64,000 bases of DNA, taken from positions 41,091 through 105,090 of the forward strand of contig JALQPE010002635.1 of NCBI GenBank assembly GCA_030407315.1. Direction: 5' to 3'. Under the pieces are notes generated by a model. It was not told the DNA's origin and searched no databases. It saw only the letters and a program-made list of their open reading frames with translations. Positions 30,467-41,009 of the stretch are shown in pieces. The DNA comes from Asparagopsis taxiformis (Eukaryota > Rhodophyta > Florideophyceae > Bonnemaisoniales > Bonnemaisoniaceae). Each line of letters opens with the position of its first letter. Positions within the stretch are counted from its first letter, which is position 1. The position numbers were made by a program, and so were the translations under genes.

Positions 30467-32251
30467 TCAAAGGCCGACACGCACCGCCGCCGCCAATACG
30501 GCTTCCTCCGCCACTGTCGCGTAGCGCGCCGCAAACGCCGTGAATTGCAATCCATGCGTGTTCGACTTGACGCGAAGCTGTTTCCTGTATCTCGGACTGT
30601 TGACATGCATGACGCGCTGTTGGCAGCCGACGCGATCGCAATACGTCTTCATCATCATCGTCGACCCCAAATAACGCACGATGTGGCCCTGCGTCGCGCA
30701 ACTTTCAAACGCATCGCACAGCACGTTGCTAAGCACGTGCTGTTTGTACAAAAGCTCGTGCGATTGTAGATGCGACAGAGCGCGCGCGTCTATACACACG
30801 CTATCCACAACTTCGGGCTCGACCGATTGCTGCGTCTCGATTTCCATCTGCGCCGACGGCGTCGCACCCACTGCTTCCACATTTGCATCGGGCGCATCTG
30901 TCACTGGCAGTGGCGAAAACACAACCCCATCGCATGTCATCGGATGGACTTCCAATTTGGCCGAATGACAGTATGTATAGACAGATTTGAATGCGCATAC
31001 ATCCCCCTTGAGACATTGCGGCTCATCGCACGAACACTTGCTGTCGTCTTGGTCAACGGTACGACAGTAGCATCGTTTCAGTCCACGACACTCCTTGTAG
31101 TTTTCATCCCGACATTCGTAATTCTTCGCACAGTCACTTTGCTCGGAACAAAACTCGTAATTTGTGGCTCCCGAGCCTTCCGGCAACGGTTTCCCCGGCT
31201 TTATCGTCTTCCCGTCGCAAATCAACGGCATGGACTCGACAGCCGTCGATAGACAGCGCGTATCTTCCGGGAGAAAACCGCAGATTTCACCCTGCGGACA
31301 TTCTGGATTAAGACATGAACATAATCTATCCTCCTTCTCCGTCGACTGGCACGTACAATCCTTGTGGCCATCACATTCAATTTCGTCATCATTGTCACTA
31401 TACGTCATGCACCAACGATCGCCAGCACATTCACTACTCATATCGCAGGGTTCCCACGACAACTTTGTCCCCGGCTGATTGGGCGGCGGCGTCTGCACAG
31501 TACACACGACCAGCGGTTCATTGAGAGCGGCCGACGAGCATAATATAATATTATCCAACGACGTACACACCTCACCCTCCACACAATCCGGATACTTGCA
31601 CGAACAATAAGCCTCATCATCATCCACCGGGAGACAATCACATCCGCTCTCACCGTCACACGGCAATCGATTCTCCTGCTGCACGAAGCGATAGCATCGG
31701 CGACCCTGCGCGCAATCGGCGTCTGAATTGCAGGGCTCGAAAGTAAAGCCACCCTGATTGATCGGGAGCGGAACTTGACACTCGATCGACTGTGCTTTCA
31801 ACGCGGTCGAGACGCACACATTGAGGCCGGGCATGGGGCCGTCCACACCTGCGGCGGTGCCGGCGTCGAAACTGGACACGCACTTTTCGCCGACGGGACA
31901 CGGGCGGTCGCACGCGCAATAGCGCAGTGCGTCGTCGAGATTGTGGCAGAAACAACGGTCGGAACCGAGCGAACAAACGTCCAATGGCTCGACGTCAAAG
32001 TCCATGCAGCGTCGTGGCTCGACGCATCGGTTGCGTGGAAAGTCTTCAAGTTTGCATCGTTCGCCGTTGAAACCCTGTCGCGTCGCGGCGCGCAGCTCGT
32101 CGCCCGTCGCGACGAGCAGCCGTTGGCGCTGGTGGTAGCGCTTGGCGAGCGCGAATTTGACGTCGACGATTGGCGGCGCGCCGCGCGTGGCTGTGAGACA
32201 CGCGAGTAGCACGACGCACACGAGCGAGACATGTGGGCGACGGGTCGACAT
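30467..32251 (-). CDS. Secreted protein with four twelve-cysteine modules (copy 3)
   Basis: 594 aa. Signal peptide MSTRRPHVSLVCVVLLACLTATRG, a short basic segment, then four modules. They begin at GERCKLEDFPRNRC, FEPCNSDADCAQGRRC, WEPCDMSSECAGDRWC and YEFCSEQSDCAKNYEC. Modules 2-4 follow the same spacing as copies 1 and 2 with the CxC.....CxC core and P(D/E/Q)C..G(E/D)(V/I)C. Module 1 is looser, with an insert before Cys11. Modules are separated by PLVVC / MPLICD / HPMTCD linkers. The C-terminal ~130 residues are not modular and contain six further cysteines and basic patches. The four-module gene is about twice the smaller paralogs, consistent with internal tandem duplication. Extracellular by inference; function unknown. 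Confidence 0.82.
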   Translation of the reverse strand: MSTRRPHVSLVCVVLLACLTATRGAPPIVDVKFALAKRYHQRQRLLVATGDELRAATRQGFNGERCKLEDFPRNRCVEPRRCMDFDVEPLDVCSLGSDRCFCHNLDDALRYCACDRPCPVGEKCVSSFDAGTAAGVDGPMPGLNVCVSTALKAQSIECQVPLPINQGGFTFEPCNSDADCAQGRRCYRFVQQENRLPCDGESGCDCLPVDDDEAYCSCKYPDCVEGEVCTSLDNIILCSSAALNEPLVVCTVQTPPPNQPGTKLSWEPCDMSSECAGDRWCMTYSDNDDEIECDGHKDCTCQSTEKEDRLCSCLNPECPQGEICGFLPEDTRCLSTAVESMPLICDGKTIKPGKPLPEGSGATNYEFCSEQSDCAKNYECRDENYKECRGLKRCYCRTVDQDDSKCSCDEPQCLKGDVCAFKSVYTYCHSAKLEVHPMTCDGVVFSPLPVTDAPDANVEAVGATPSAQMEIETQQSVEPEVVDSVCIDARALSHLQSHELLYKQHVLSNVLCDAFESCATQGHIVRYLGSTMMMKTYCDRVGCQQRVMHVNSPRYRKQLRVKSNTHGLQFTAFAARYATVAEEAVLAAAVRVGL

Positions 32252-34987
32252 GGCGCGGATGTGGTGGCGGCGGGTTTCGGGGCGGCATTGTGCGCGGGGA
32301 GATTGTATGTGTGCGGAGCGATGGGGATGGGATGTATGAGAGGTTGTTATGGGGGTATTGAAATTTGATGCGAGGAGGAGGGTATGTCAAGTACCCTCGA
32401 GGGTAGAAATTGTTGTTGCGCGATTTGTGATCCAAAGGGGAAAGCGTCCCGATTTAGAAGGGGTGAAATTTTCTTGTTTTACACAGTGGTTTTGCATTGC
32501 TGATCGATGGTGGTTGGCTGTGCGTGCGGCATATCGTGCGTAGAGCACGTTGGTTTCATTGCGCGAGTTGTGCCGATGACGTTTCTCCATGCGCGCGTGC
32601 AGGAATGAAGGTAACGTGCAATGAGCAAACATTTGTGCGGTATGACTACAACCGCATGTGTTACCGCCGCGCCGAAAACCTCTACCAAAACGCATGGCAT
32701 TGTTGAGAGACAACTCTTCCAAGTCTGGAGGAGGAGACCATCAACCATGCCAAGTATGGTAACGCACCATCCGGCGCTTGCAGTCCCCGCAACCGAACGC
32801 GCGCCCCTTCCCCGACCACACACGTCCGAACCTACCACATACGTTCACCGGCACACGTAACCCCGGGTCGTGGCGGCCGGCCGCGCGGAAGAAGCCGCCA
32901 CCCCGCAGCGGGCATGATCGCATTGTATCGCATCGCGTCGCGAGCGGACCTGTACCAAGCGCGCGGAGCGTGAGTGATGGTAGTGAACGGACACACTTCA
33001 CAGAGGTGAACACGTGCTATAAAACACAACCGCCACCGCAAAAATCAACAGAAATGCAATCGAAAACGTAGCGCGTCTCCGTCGTGCTGCAAGGACTTGG
33101 TCTACACACGCCGCACATCGCCTCCACGTGGACGACATGTGCGTCGACGATTGGCGTCGCGTCGCACACGACGCGATGATCACCGCCAATTGGCCGTGTT
33201 GTTGCGCGATAAGCTCCGTCATACGTGCGTTTATTTCGGCCATTTGTGTCTTGTTTGGATATGACGTGCTGCTACCGGTTAGATGCGTGCATTTGCCGAG
33301 ATGCGTCCTGCTAATTATGTGCCCGCTCCTGCTTTTCGTTATTCAGGACTATTGTTTGTCGCTCTTCGCCAGCTGGTGCGCTCTTCACTGCTGACGTATG
33401 CGTCCTGCTTGTTATCCCGGCTTGTATGTTGCACGTAGAATTTCACCGTGTCTAATCGTTGCGTTCCGTGCTAGGTGTACACACATCTGTATTGACATCA
33501 CATCATGCAGCAAGTAAGGCGAGCGAGTGTCCATCACCCTGTTGCGTTGTTATTTTGTTTGATATCCCGTCGTGCACAACACCCGTAGTCTTCGTGTAGT
33601 CCAGGCATGCGTTGAGAACATTCATGTCAGCCAAAGCACAACACACAGACACTGCTGTCATAGACATCGGTTTATTACAACATCGCCCATCAGCATTCTA
33701 CCCAATCGATACACGAAAACTCGCATCATAAATTGCTGATGTCCCCATCATCTCACCGACGGAAAACGAACAATCACACGGTACATCGCAGTCCAAAAGC
33801 TAGCGCCTGTACAATCCATCACCCGCCAACTCGGACAAATCTCGATGTGTACAGTCTCGAAATATAAAAACTTGCCCAACCGTCGCTCAACTCGAGTGCA
33901 ATAAACATAAACGCGTAAACAGATACATCCAATCCATGCCAAAATATCTCGCACCTCAGCAATGTCGCCACTAAACCGGCCAATCTGTCATCCACGGAGA
34001 TAAAGCACCGCCAATTTGGCGGCGCCAAAGTTCCGGAACAAACCTAAACTGATTGCCCTCTAGCTAGTCGCCTTTCCAGCCAGCCGTCACAAGTTCAATT
34101 GCTGCTGGGTGTTTGGCTTGGTCAAACAGCCGCAAAGCGCACCACGCAGACGATTATAGTTCCAGTGCGAAAAACTCCGTCTGTCCGAATGCGCCGTTTG
34201 TGCTATTACAGCGACGGAACCCTCCTTCAAATTCCACCAGATGTATCCCAAGAACATCCGGTGCTACAATCACAATTTCTTGCTTTGTTGAATTTTTCTT
34301 CTTGCACTGTGCTTCTCTTCATGTCGTTTCATTCGTCGATTATCGCCCTTCATTTTCGTTGTAGCACCCGCAATGTCCGATTGTGACACTTTCTCACTAC
34401 TTGTGACTACGTGTATTCTTCGGTAATCCCCCACATGTTTTTAAAATTTTATCCTCTTCGCACGCCACTTTTTCCCCGCTCGTCCTCCTCCGTCCCAATT
34501 TTAACCCTCAATCCAGATCATGGTTGCCGTGCCCCCAGTGCTCGACGAGAGTACTCGCGTACAGTAAGTCATACAATTTGTTCGGGAATAATATCAACTC
34601 TCGAGACCCGTATCAAAGATGTATCGTTTTTCTACTTTTTTCCCTTTGCCGCCTCGTTGTCGCTGTCATTTTCACCGCCGACATCAATCGTCGCACAACA
34701 TAAACGCGCCTCCTCGCGATATCTCTACCATCACCTCTCTTGATTACACCCTCGCGCAATTCACTCTTTCCAAAAGGAGGATCATCTGCCGTTTCGATCC
34801 CAAATATCTCTCTACTTACACACACGTACACGTTGTAATCAATCACGTTATCAGTTTATGGCATCTTCTATTCCATAACAGTTAAATACGACACAAATTG
34901 TCCAGTCGTTTCAAACAAACAAATTACTAGTAGAGGAACTACAGTATATACCGACTCGAAAACATCATCAGTCTTTCATAAACCGCC
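32252..34987. other. Intergenic, one possible small gene only
   Basis: 2.7 kb. Apart from the candidate at 32998-33243, the open frames are short and overlap each other. Sequence from 34430 to 34800 is pyrimidine-rich. Confidence 0.4.
32998..33243 (-). CDS. Candidate tail-anchored small protein (81 aa)
   Basis: 81 aa from an ATG. The N-terminal ~55 residues are polar (MAEINARMTELIAQQHGQLA), with four cysteines overall. A basic cluster ARRRRA is followed by about 20 hydrophobic residues (TFSIAFLLIFAVAVVFYST) and a short CSPL tail. The charge-then-hydrophobic-then-stop layout is that of a tail-anchored protein. There is no paralog or known domain, no clear TATA box, and overlapping open frames lie on the other strand. 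It may be a chance ORF. Confidence 0.35.
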   Translation of the reverse strand: MAEINARMTELIAQQHGQLAVIIASCATRRQSSTHMSSTWRRCAACVDQVLAARRRRATFSIAFLLIFAVAVVFYSTCSPL

Positions 34988-35971
34988 TCACATTTCAGCT
35001 TCATTCTCCCGACTTTTCAAGTTGACAAAGTATGTTCCCAAGAACACCACCATGAACACGAGACCATTATGAAGCGCAATAGCGTCCGTTGGTCCATCGA
35101 ACAATCCAATTTGAACAATACCATAATTCAAAAACGCGGTCAGGTACACATACGTGGTGATCACATAATATTTCGGCCCAACCGGGCGGCTACTGACCGC
35201 ATGCAAAATTCCAACAATACCCCACACAAGCATCAACAACCCAGTCCAGATCGTCATTCCGGGTAGAACACCAACATTGGGCGGCGACACATATGGCATT
35301 GACAGTCGTCCACTCTCATCCGCATTCGCCACGACAATAGCACCAGTGATCAGCGTCCAAAGCCCCGCGAGCGACAGATTCAGGTTCCAGAAAATCGCAC
35401 GCATACCCGCACCGCTGTTCTGCTTCAAGAAATCACGTCCAGTAGCCGCTGCAATCATACGCGCCATAAACACAAATTGGCCGCCCTGCAGTGCGAGACA
35501 GAAATTGAACGAGGTGAGAAGGCCCATTACAAGCACGACGCGGTATTGGTTCAGAGACAGACCGGAGACCATGGATGCTTCCGCATCGACCACGCTGAAA
35601 ATCGGCTGGACAAACACGTAGACAACAAACACAAAGTAGCCGAGAATTGTCTGGACGACCATGGTGGCCTGCACGGCAGTGGTGTTGTACCAGCGCAGAA
35701 CAAAGGCAGCGACGCCGACGAAGAAGCCGAGAAGCCCGAAGAAGACCTCGGAGAGGGCGGCGAAGAAGAGCACAGCTCTGGAGGGACGGCCGGGGCCGAA
35801 GAGATCCATGGACGGCTGTGAGTTGTTGAGACGGATGGAGCCTTCATTGATGACGAGGAGGGACCAGATGGTGAGGAGGGCGGCGGCCTCGATGAAGGCT
35901 ATGGATTTGGAGGAGGGGGGCTGCGGTTTGACGCCAGACTCCATGTCGTGATGCTCGTCAGCTGCCTGCAT
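34988..35971 (-). CDS. Eight-helix membrane protein family, copy 3 (unknown function)
   Basis: 327 aa from MQAADEHHDMESGVK. It has the same eight predicted helices as copy 4, with the signatures SIAFIEAAALLTIWSLLVIN, LALQGGQFVFMARMIAAATG, MRAIFWNLN, MPYVSPPNVGVLPG and HNGLVFMVVF. It faces copy 4 head-to-head at 1.7 kb distance. The DNA of the two is almost identical in blocks (first ~430 coding bases, the PYVSPPNVG block, the last ~110 bases) and clearly different between blocks, for example in helices 4-6. The start is the ATG shared with copy 4; the longer frame begins with TTG. No TATA box is evident upstream. Function unknown. Confidence 0.86.
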   Translation of the reverse strand: MQAADEHHDMESGVKPQPPSSKSIAFIEAAALLTIWSLLVINEGSIRLNNSQPSMDLFGPGRPSRAVLFFAALSEVFFGLLGFFVGVAAFVLRWYNTTAVQATMVVQTILGYFVFVVYVFVQPIFSVVDAEASMVSGLSLNQYRVVLVMGLLTSFNFCLALQGGQFVFMARMIAAATGRDFLKQNSGAGMRAIFWNLNLSLAGLWTLITGAIVVANADESGRLSMPYVSPPNVGVLPGMTIWTGLLMLVWGIVGILHAVSSRPVGPKYYVITTYVYLTAFLNYGIVQIGLFDGPTDAIALHNGLVFMVVFLGTYFVNLKSRENEAEM

Positions 35972-37577
35972 TGTGGGATGGATGTGTGTTGGGAGAGTTG
36001 GTGGATTGATTGAAAGTTGTTGTGTGTTGGTTTGAGATTGTTGGTCGAGCAATTGATCGCTGTTAAGTAGACATTTTAATGTTAGGTTGGTAGATCAGAA
36101 GTTGCGATTTCTCGCTTTGCTGCTTGGGAAAGGAATGATATGACAGCGATAACAGCCTAGCCATCATTTTCTTCGTCCAGCAATCAATCCTTGTAGCTCT
36201 GAGGAAATATTCAAAAATCAGGAAATGAATTTAGGTAACACGTGGGAATGGGAACAGTTGCATATGATGCTCCGTGGTCAACTCGTGAGCATTGTCAGCA
36301 ATTAAAGGCACGCTGGATCGAAATCGAAGAATTTTTGTGTTATGATTCAACTGGGTTACCTTGTGTGTTGCCCGTTTCTACATTTATATGAAAAGCACCT
36401 CTGTTCAGCCGCTCGGTATTGCGCTGATGTCATCCCCAGATCATCATCACGAATGCACGTGTTCCCCACAGACTGCAGCAAGGTCGAACGATCACTCTTC
36501 CATAACAATTCATACTATACCTCGTTGCTGGAGTGGGTGCACGCTGGTTGCGACGGCTGGGATCCACCCCTCAACTCTGGCAATTCATCTCGTGAGAGTT
36601 ACGGACGGGATGTCGCAAGCGGCAATAATGCGCGCGGCTTTCAGAGTTGCATGTTTCCGAGGAGGGCGGCAATGCGCTAGGTGATGATCGCGCACGAGTA
36701 GCAGTACCAGATGGCATACGAAGATGAGAGATAGTTCACCGCGATGTTGCAATGGAATGACGTCGTACGTTACACGAGCGAATCGGTATTTCTCCTAACG
36801 AATGTATAAGATTTTTAACCGATAGATGCTGACAGTAGTTCAATCTCATTCGTCTGCTTCCGAGAGTTTGGCACTTGCTGTTAGCGTCGCGCAGGGCGCC
36901 AGGCGCGGGACGTGATGAAAGACGACGAGTGGTTTTGCAGATGGGCTCTGAGTAGAAAAGATGAGTGGACGCGTGCAGAATTGGAAATATCACCGCGAAA
37001 AACAACTCGAGGCCAAATTTTAAATCGGCCCGTTGGTGACGTCAGAAAATTTGAACTGGTCCACATTGCGGAGAATTGACTTGGGGCGCAGAAGGTTTTA
37101 GTAGGAATTGTGAAAACTGACAAATCAGCGAAGAAATTTACCAAATTTTCTTTGAGATTCTCCTCTATAGTGCACGAAATATATTGTACTCTACGGTGCG
37201 TACAATATATACCCATAACCAATTTGGGCTCTCGTGTGGCGCGTGCCATCAACCAACTACGCCGCCATATATCTCAATTACATGCCGATCGGCCAATCGG
37301 CGTCGACACTTGTATGTAGAAATAGCGCCGCCTGTGATGTATACCACATATGAATTAACGTGATTCACAAAATAAACAGAACAAACTTACTACACTACCA
37401 CCCAACTTCATCGGCTACGACATCAATCAAACGTTTCTACCGCACTTCGGAAACACCCTTCAGTCCATCCCCAACAGGCCATTCTCCAATTGCTTCGTCA
37501 TCAACTCACTACACAAAATGCCTTCAGTCCAAATTTCTCGCCCAACCAATCGGTTCCATCACACGCCATTCGTCTAC
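35972..37577. promoter_or_regulatory. Head-to-head intergenic region of membrane copies 3 and 4
   Basis: 1.6 kb between the two ATGs (to 37668), containing both promoters. No supported gene. The last bases before each ATG are alike (CATCCCAC(A/C)ATG), but the rest is not obviously duplicated. Confidence 0.45.
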
Positions 37578-37584
37578 TATAAAA
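37578..37584 (+). promoter_or_regulatory. TATA box of membrane-protein copy 4
   Basis: TATAAAA, 91 nt before the ATG at 37669, with a C/A-rich G-poor leader. Confidence 0.65.
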
Positions 37585-37668
37585 CCCATCCAGCACCCGT
37601 CACAGTCCAACCATCATCCCACCACACCCCGTTCAATCCTCCGATCCCCCGAACACAACCATCCCACC

Positions 37669-38649
37669 ATGCAGGCAGCTGACGAGCATCACGAAATGGA
37701 GTCCGGCGTCAAATCGCAGCCCCCCACCAAATCCATAGCCTTCATCGAGGCCGCCGCCCTCCTCACCATCTGGTCCCTCCTCGTCATCAATGAAGGCTCC
37801 ATCCGTCTCAACAACTCACAGCCGTCCGTAGATCTCTTCGGCCCCGACCGTCCCTCCAGAGCTGTGCTCTTCTTCGCCGCCCTCTCCGAGGTCTTCTTCG
37901 GGCTTCTCGGCTTCTTCGTCGGCGTCGCTGCCTTTGTTCTGCGCTGGTACAACACCACTGCCGTGCAGGCCACCATGGTCGTCCAGACCATTCTCGGCTA
38001 CTTTGTGTTTGTTGTCTACGTGTTTGTCGAGCCGATTTTCAACGTGGTCGATGCGGAAACATCCATGGTCCCCGGTCTGTCTCTGAACCAATGGCGCGCC
38101 GTGCTTGTAATGGGTCTTCTCGCCTCGTTCAATTTCTGCCTCGCACTGCAGGGCGGCCAATTTGTGTTTATGGCGCGTATGATCGCGGCGGCCACTGGTC
38201 GTGATTTCTTGAAGCAGAACAGCGGTGCGGGTATGCGTGCGATTTTCTGGAACCTGAATATGGCGCTGTCAGGGCTATGGACAGTGATAACAGGGGCGAT
38301 TATTGTGGCGAATGCAGATGAGAGTGGACGACTGTCAATGCCATATGTGTCGCCGCCCAATGTCGGTGTACTACCCGGATACACTATTTCCACGGGTGTC
38401 GCATTGTTGGTATGGGGTATCGTTGGAATCATTGTGACAGTTAGTGGCCGAACTGTTGGACCTAGATATTATGCCATAACAGCGTATGTGTACCTGGCAG
38501 CGTTTTTGAATTATGGTATTGTTCAAATTGGATTGTTCGATGGACCAACGGACGCTATTGCGCTTCATAATGGTCTCGTGTTCATGGTCGTTTTCATTGC
38601 CGCCTACTTTGTCACATTGAAGAGTAGGGAGGATGAAGGAGAAATGTGA
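37669..38649 (+). CDS. Eight-helix membrane protein family, copy 4 (unknown function)
   Basis: 326 aa from MQAADEHHEMESGVK. Predicted helices lie at about 23-41, 66-90, 98-121, 143-160, 191-213, 239-257, 268-288 and 299-315. The N-terminus is acidic and polar and the C-terminus (SREDEGEM) acidic. The LALQGGQFVFMAR segment (158-170) closes helix 4 and is invariant in all four copies. The loop between helices 5 and 6 carries ADESGRLSMPYVSPPNVGVLPG. Upstream in-frame residues (from 37360) include leader and TATA sequence and are not coding. It is about 1 kb from a copia remnant. No catalytic motif; a transporter, channel or sensor is possible but unproven. Confidence 0.87.
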   Translation: MQAADEHHEMESGVKSQPPTKSIAFIEAAALLTIWSLLVINEGSIRLNNSQPSVDLFGPDRPSRAVLFFAALSEVFFGLLGFFVGVAAFVLRWYNTTAVQATMVVQTILGYFVFVVYVFVEPIFNVVDAETSMVPGLSLNQWRAVLVMGLLASFNFCLALQGGQFVFMARMIAAATGRDFLKQNSGAGMRAIFWNLNMALSGLWTVITGAIIVANADESGRLSMPYVSPPNVGVLPGYTISTGVALLVWGIVGIIVTVSGRTVGPRYYAITAYVYLAAFLNYGIVQIGLFDGPTDAIALHNGLVFMVVFIAAYFVTLKSREDEGEM

Positions 38650-39012
38650 GATGGCTACGAACGCGTAGATGATAAGATTTTCCGATTCCGTATAATTTTC
38701 CAGAGGTTTGTTGCGTGGCAGTGATGAACGGCACATGAATTTCATGTATTTAACTTTCAAGAATAAAAAACTGCGATTAATTGTGATTGAAAATGAGGTA
38801 GTTGCCAGTTGCTGTTTCAACCGTCGGCGCCTACTGTAGTGGGGGAATTTGTTGAAACAATGAGTGGTCTGACACTCTTTATCTTTTGATCGTTGGCAGT
38901 ATGCCTATAAATACTGAGTCTCTACTGTAAGTATGTCAGTTATTCATCAGTTATTCGTTACGTGAGGGGAAGCGAAGCAGTGGATGCGGCTCGAGAAACA
39001 AGTAGTTATTCG

Positions 39013-39447
39013 TCAGTCGCCGCGAGACGTAGACGCTGCGAGGTGAAGTAGTGGTAGTTTGTGAGTGAATTGGCCTGGTTTTAGAGCATTGGTCAGAAGG
39101 CCGGCAGGGCTAGAGGAGGATGGAATGTGTCGTGGAGTAATGAGGCCGGCGGTTACTTGCTCACGTAGCCAGTGGTACTTGACGTCAATCTGACGGGCGT
39201 TGGGGGTGGGAAATTCAGAACTGGCTGTGCGAATAGCAGCCGCATTATCCATGAAGAGGGGACCTGGAGTTGTTGTAGTGTGTGATATGTCAGAAAGAAA
39301 TTTAGAGAATGAGAAGTGCAGTGTAGAGTGGAAAGCAGCTACATATTCTGCAGTATGGTAGACGGGGAAACATGTGACTGGCGTCTGGATTGCCAGGCAA
39401 TAGGCGCGTTGTGGTAGAAAACAACAGTACCCGTTGTGGAGCGGCAT
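39013..39447 (-). pseudogene. Copia RNase H C-terminal fragment
   Basis: Continues the RNase H in another frame: YHTAEYVAAFHSTLH, GPLFMDNAAAIRTASS and RQIDVKYHWLREQVTAGLI, the typical copia end (DN.AAI; HID+KYH+LRE). Terminates about 360 bp from membrane-protein copy 4. Confidence 0.82.
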
Positions 39448-40034
39448 GTGATGGGACAGGCGGCGTAGTCTGAGTCGGAGTATGCTTCCAGAGTGGCGTT
39501 GGAAGTGCGAGGGTATAGGATTCCGTCGTCAGTATGGGATTTGAGGTAGTGCAACACGCGAAGACCGGCTTGCCAGTGGTGTGTTGTCGGAGCTTGAGTG
39601 TGTCGACCAAGTAGGCCGGAGATAAAGGCAAGTTCCAGGCGAGCAGAGTCATCTAGATAGCGTAGCGCGCCGATGAGTCCAAAGTAATCATACTTTCTAG
39701 TGTCTAGTGGTTTGGATGATGATTGGTTGGGGGCTAGGAGTTCAGAAGCGATAGATGAGGAGGCGGGTTTGGCGTCGGTAAGTTTGAAGCGTGCAAGTAA
39801 GGTGCGAATGTAACCGGGCTGGGAGATGCGAAATACCACAGGAGGATGGGGTTCTTTCCAACCAAGGATGTGTTCAACGCGACCGAGGTCTTTTATATTG
39901 TATTTTTGGCGAATGTTGTTCTTGAATTTGTGCATGAGACCAAGGTTATTGGTCACGACGAGAAAGGCATCCAAAGCTATGACGAGAAACCCAAATTGGG
40001 TCGGGTCGTAGCTATCCGCTGTATGAAATAGCAT
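39339..40034 (-). pseudogene. Copia RT C-terminus / RNase H fragment
   Basis: The YVDD region is degenerate (GFLVIALDAFLVVTNN), so the RT active site is lost. Recognisable copia blocks follow: KYNIKDLGRVEHILGW, ISQPGYIRTLLARFKLTDAKP, YFGLIGALRYLDDSARLELAF and the RNase H start LEAYSDSDYAACPITCRSTTGTV, then APIAWQSRRQ. It is offset in frame from the upstream piece and ends in a frameshift into the 39013-39447 piece. Confidence 0.85.
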
Positions 40035-40211
40035 GAGTCAGATGAGAGGCGAGTGAAGATGGAGGACGTCAGGAAGTTAGCCAGGCCAGTGGTAAATATG
40101 GTGCAGGCTTGTTTGTTACCATACATGTTTCCGGTGAGCTGAGCTATGTGGTGTGGATATTTCTCTGTTCCATTGAAACGTTTTGGTTGTCGGAGAAATA
40201 TGGGTATATCA

Positions 40212-41009
40212 TCAGTGAATGGCTCGTGGAGAAACGAGAAACGTAGACTCCAAGTCCCAATGATGAACGTGATAATTGAGTGCTGCAGCCAGGGAAAGAT
40301 CGGTGCGGATAGTGTCTGTGTATGCTACTGGGCTGGAAAGTTCGCTAGGTTTAAAGTGAATTACAGCGATTTTGCGGTCTCCACGGATGGTACAGCGGGC
40401 TTTGCGCTGAGAAGGATTTCCATTTTCGTCTTTCTGAAGTTTGAGAACCATCGTGGTTGGAAGTAGTTTAGTGTTCAGTGGGAGAGTCGAGTGCAGAATG
40501 TATGTGAAGATTCCTCTGGTTTCATGGGTATCTAATTCCGAGTTCCAGGCTTCCCCCCACTGTGCTGCGTCAGGGGCAAGGCGGACTGGAATGACTGTTT
40601 GGGGTTCAGAGAAGTTTTCAGCAGTGTGATGGGCTGAGGGAAATAGGGAGGTACATATCGGGTCGTCGAAAGGTCGATAGGTCTGGAAATCGGAGATGCG
40701 GCAGCGAGACACTTTGGCTGTGAAGGGATTGTATACATAGTAGTGGCGGTAGTCTTGCCTGCATATGCAGTGAACATATGTGGCGCGCGGCTGCAGTTTG
40801 TGTAGGGGTGAACGGTCATGGACAAATCCAGGTGTGCCAAATGGTAGAAGGGTGTGTACGTCTGGCGCAGTGTCAGTACAGAGGGCATGTGGGATTTCAC
40901 CTGTCGCGAAATGGGGAGTATGGTTGTAGGTATCTACACAGGAGTGGAATACATAATCCCATAACGAGAGGGGTAATTCGGAGGCTATAAGGAATGTCAG
41001 TTGTAGGAC
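40212..41009 (-). pseudogene. Copia integrase C-terminus and RT N-terminus
   Basis: The frame is open from 41009 down to 40212 without an early ATG. It reads the copia GKR-like core ASELPLSLWDYVFHSCVDTYN, then LPFGTPGFVHDRSPLHKLQP and CRQDYRHYYVYNPFTAKVSRC. The RT start follows: AAQWGEAWNSELDTHETRGIF, KLQKDENGNPSQRKARCTIRG and the IRTDLSLAAALNYHVHHWDLESTFL block. The WDLESTFL segment corresponds to the first catalytic Asp region (usually QMDVKTAFL). The frame breaks just after it. Non-functional remnant. Confidence 0.82.

Larger units (their letters stand above)
39013..41009 (-). mobile_element. Decayed Ty1/copia retrotransposon remnant
   Basis: On the minus strand the copia order integrase C-terminus, RT, RNase H is preserved over 2 kb in at least three frames. 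Neither the protease/gag side nor clear LTRs are visible. A TGTTGAAACA at about 38852 could be an LTR edge but has no partner. Confidence 0.85.
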
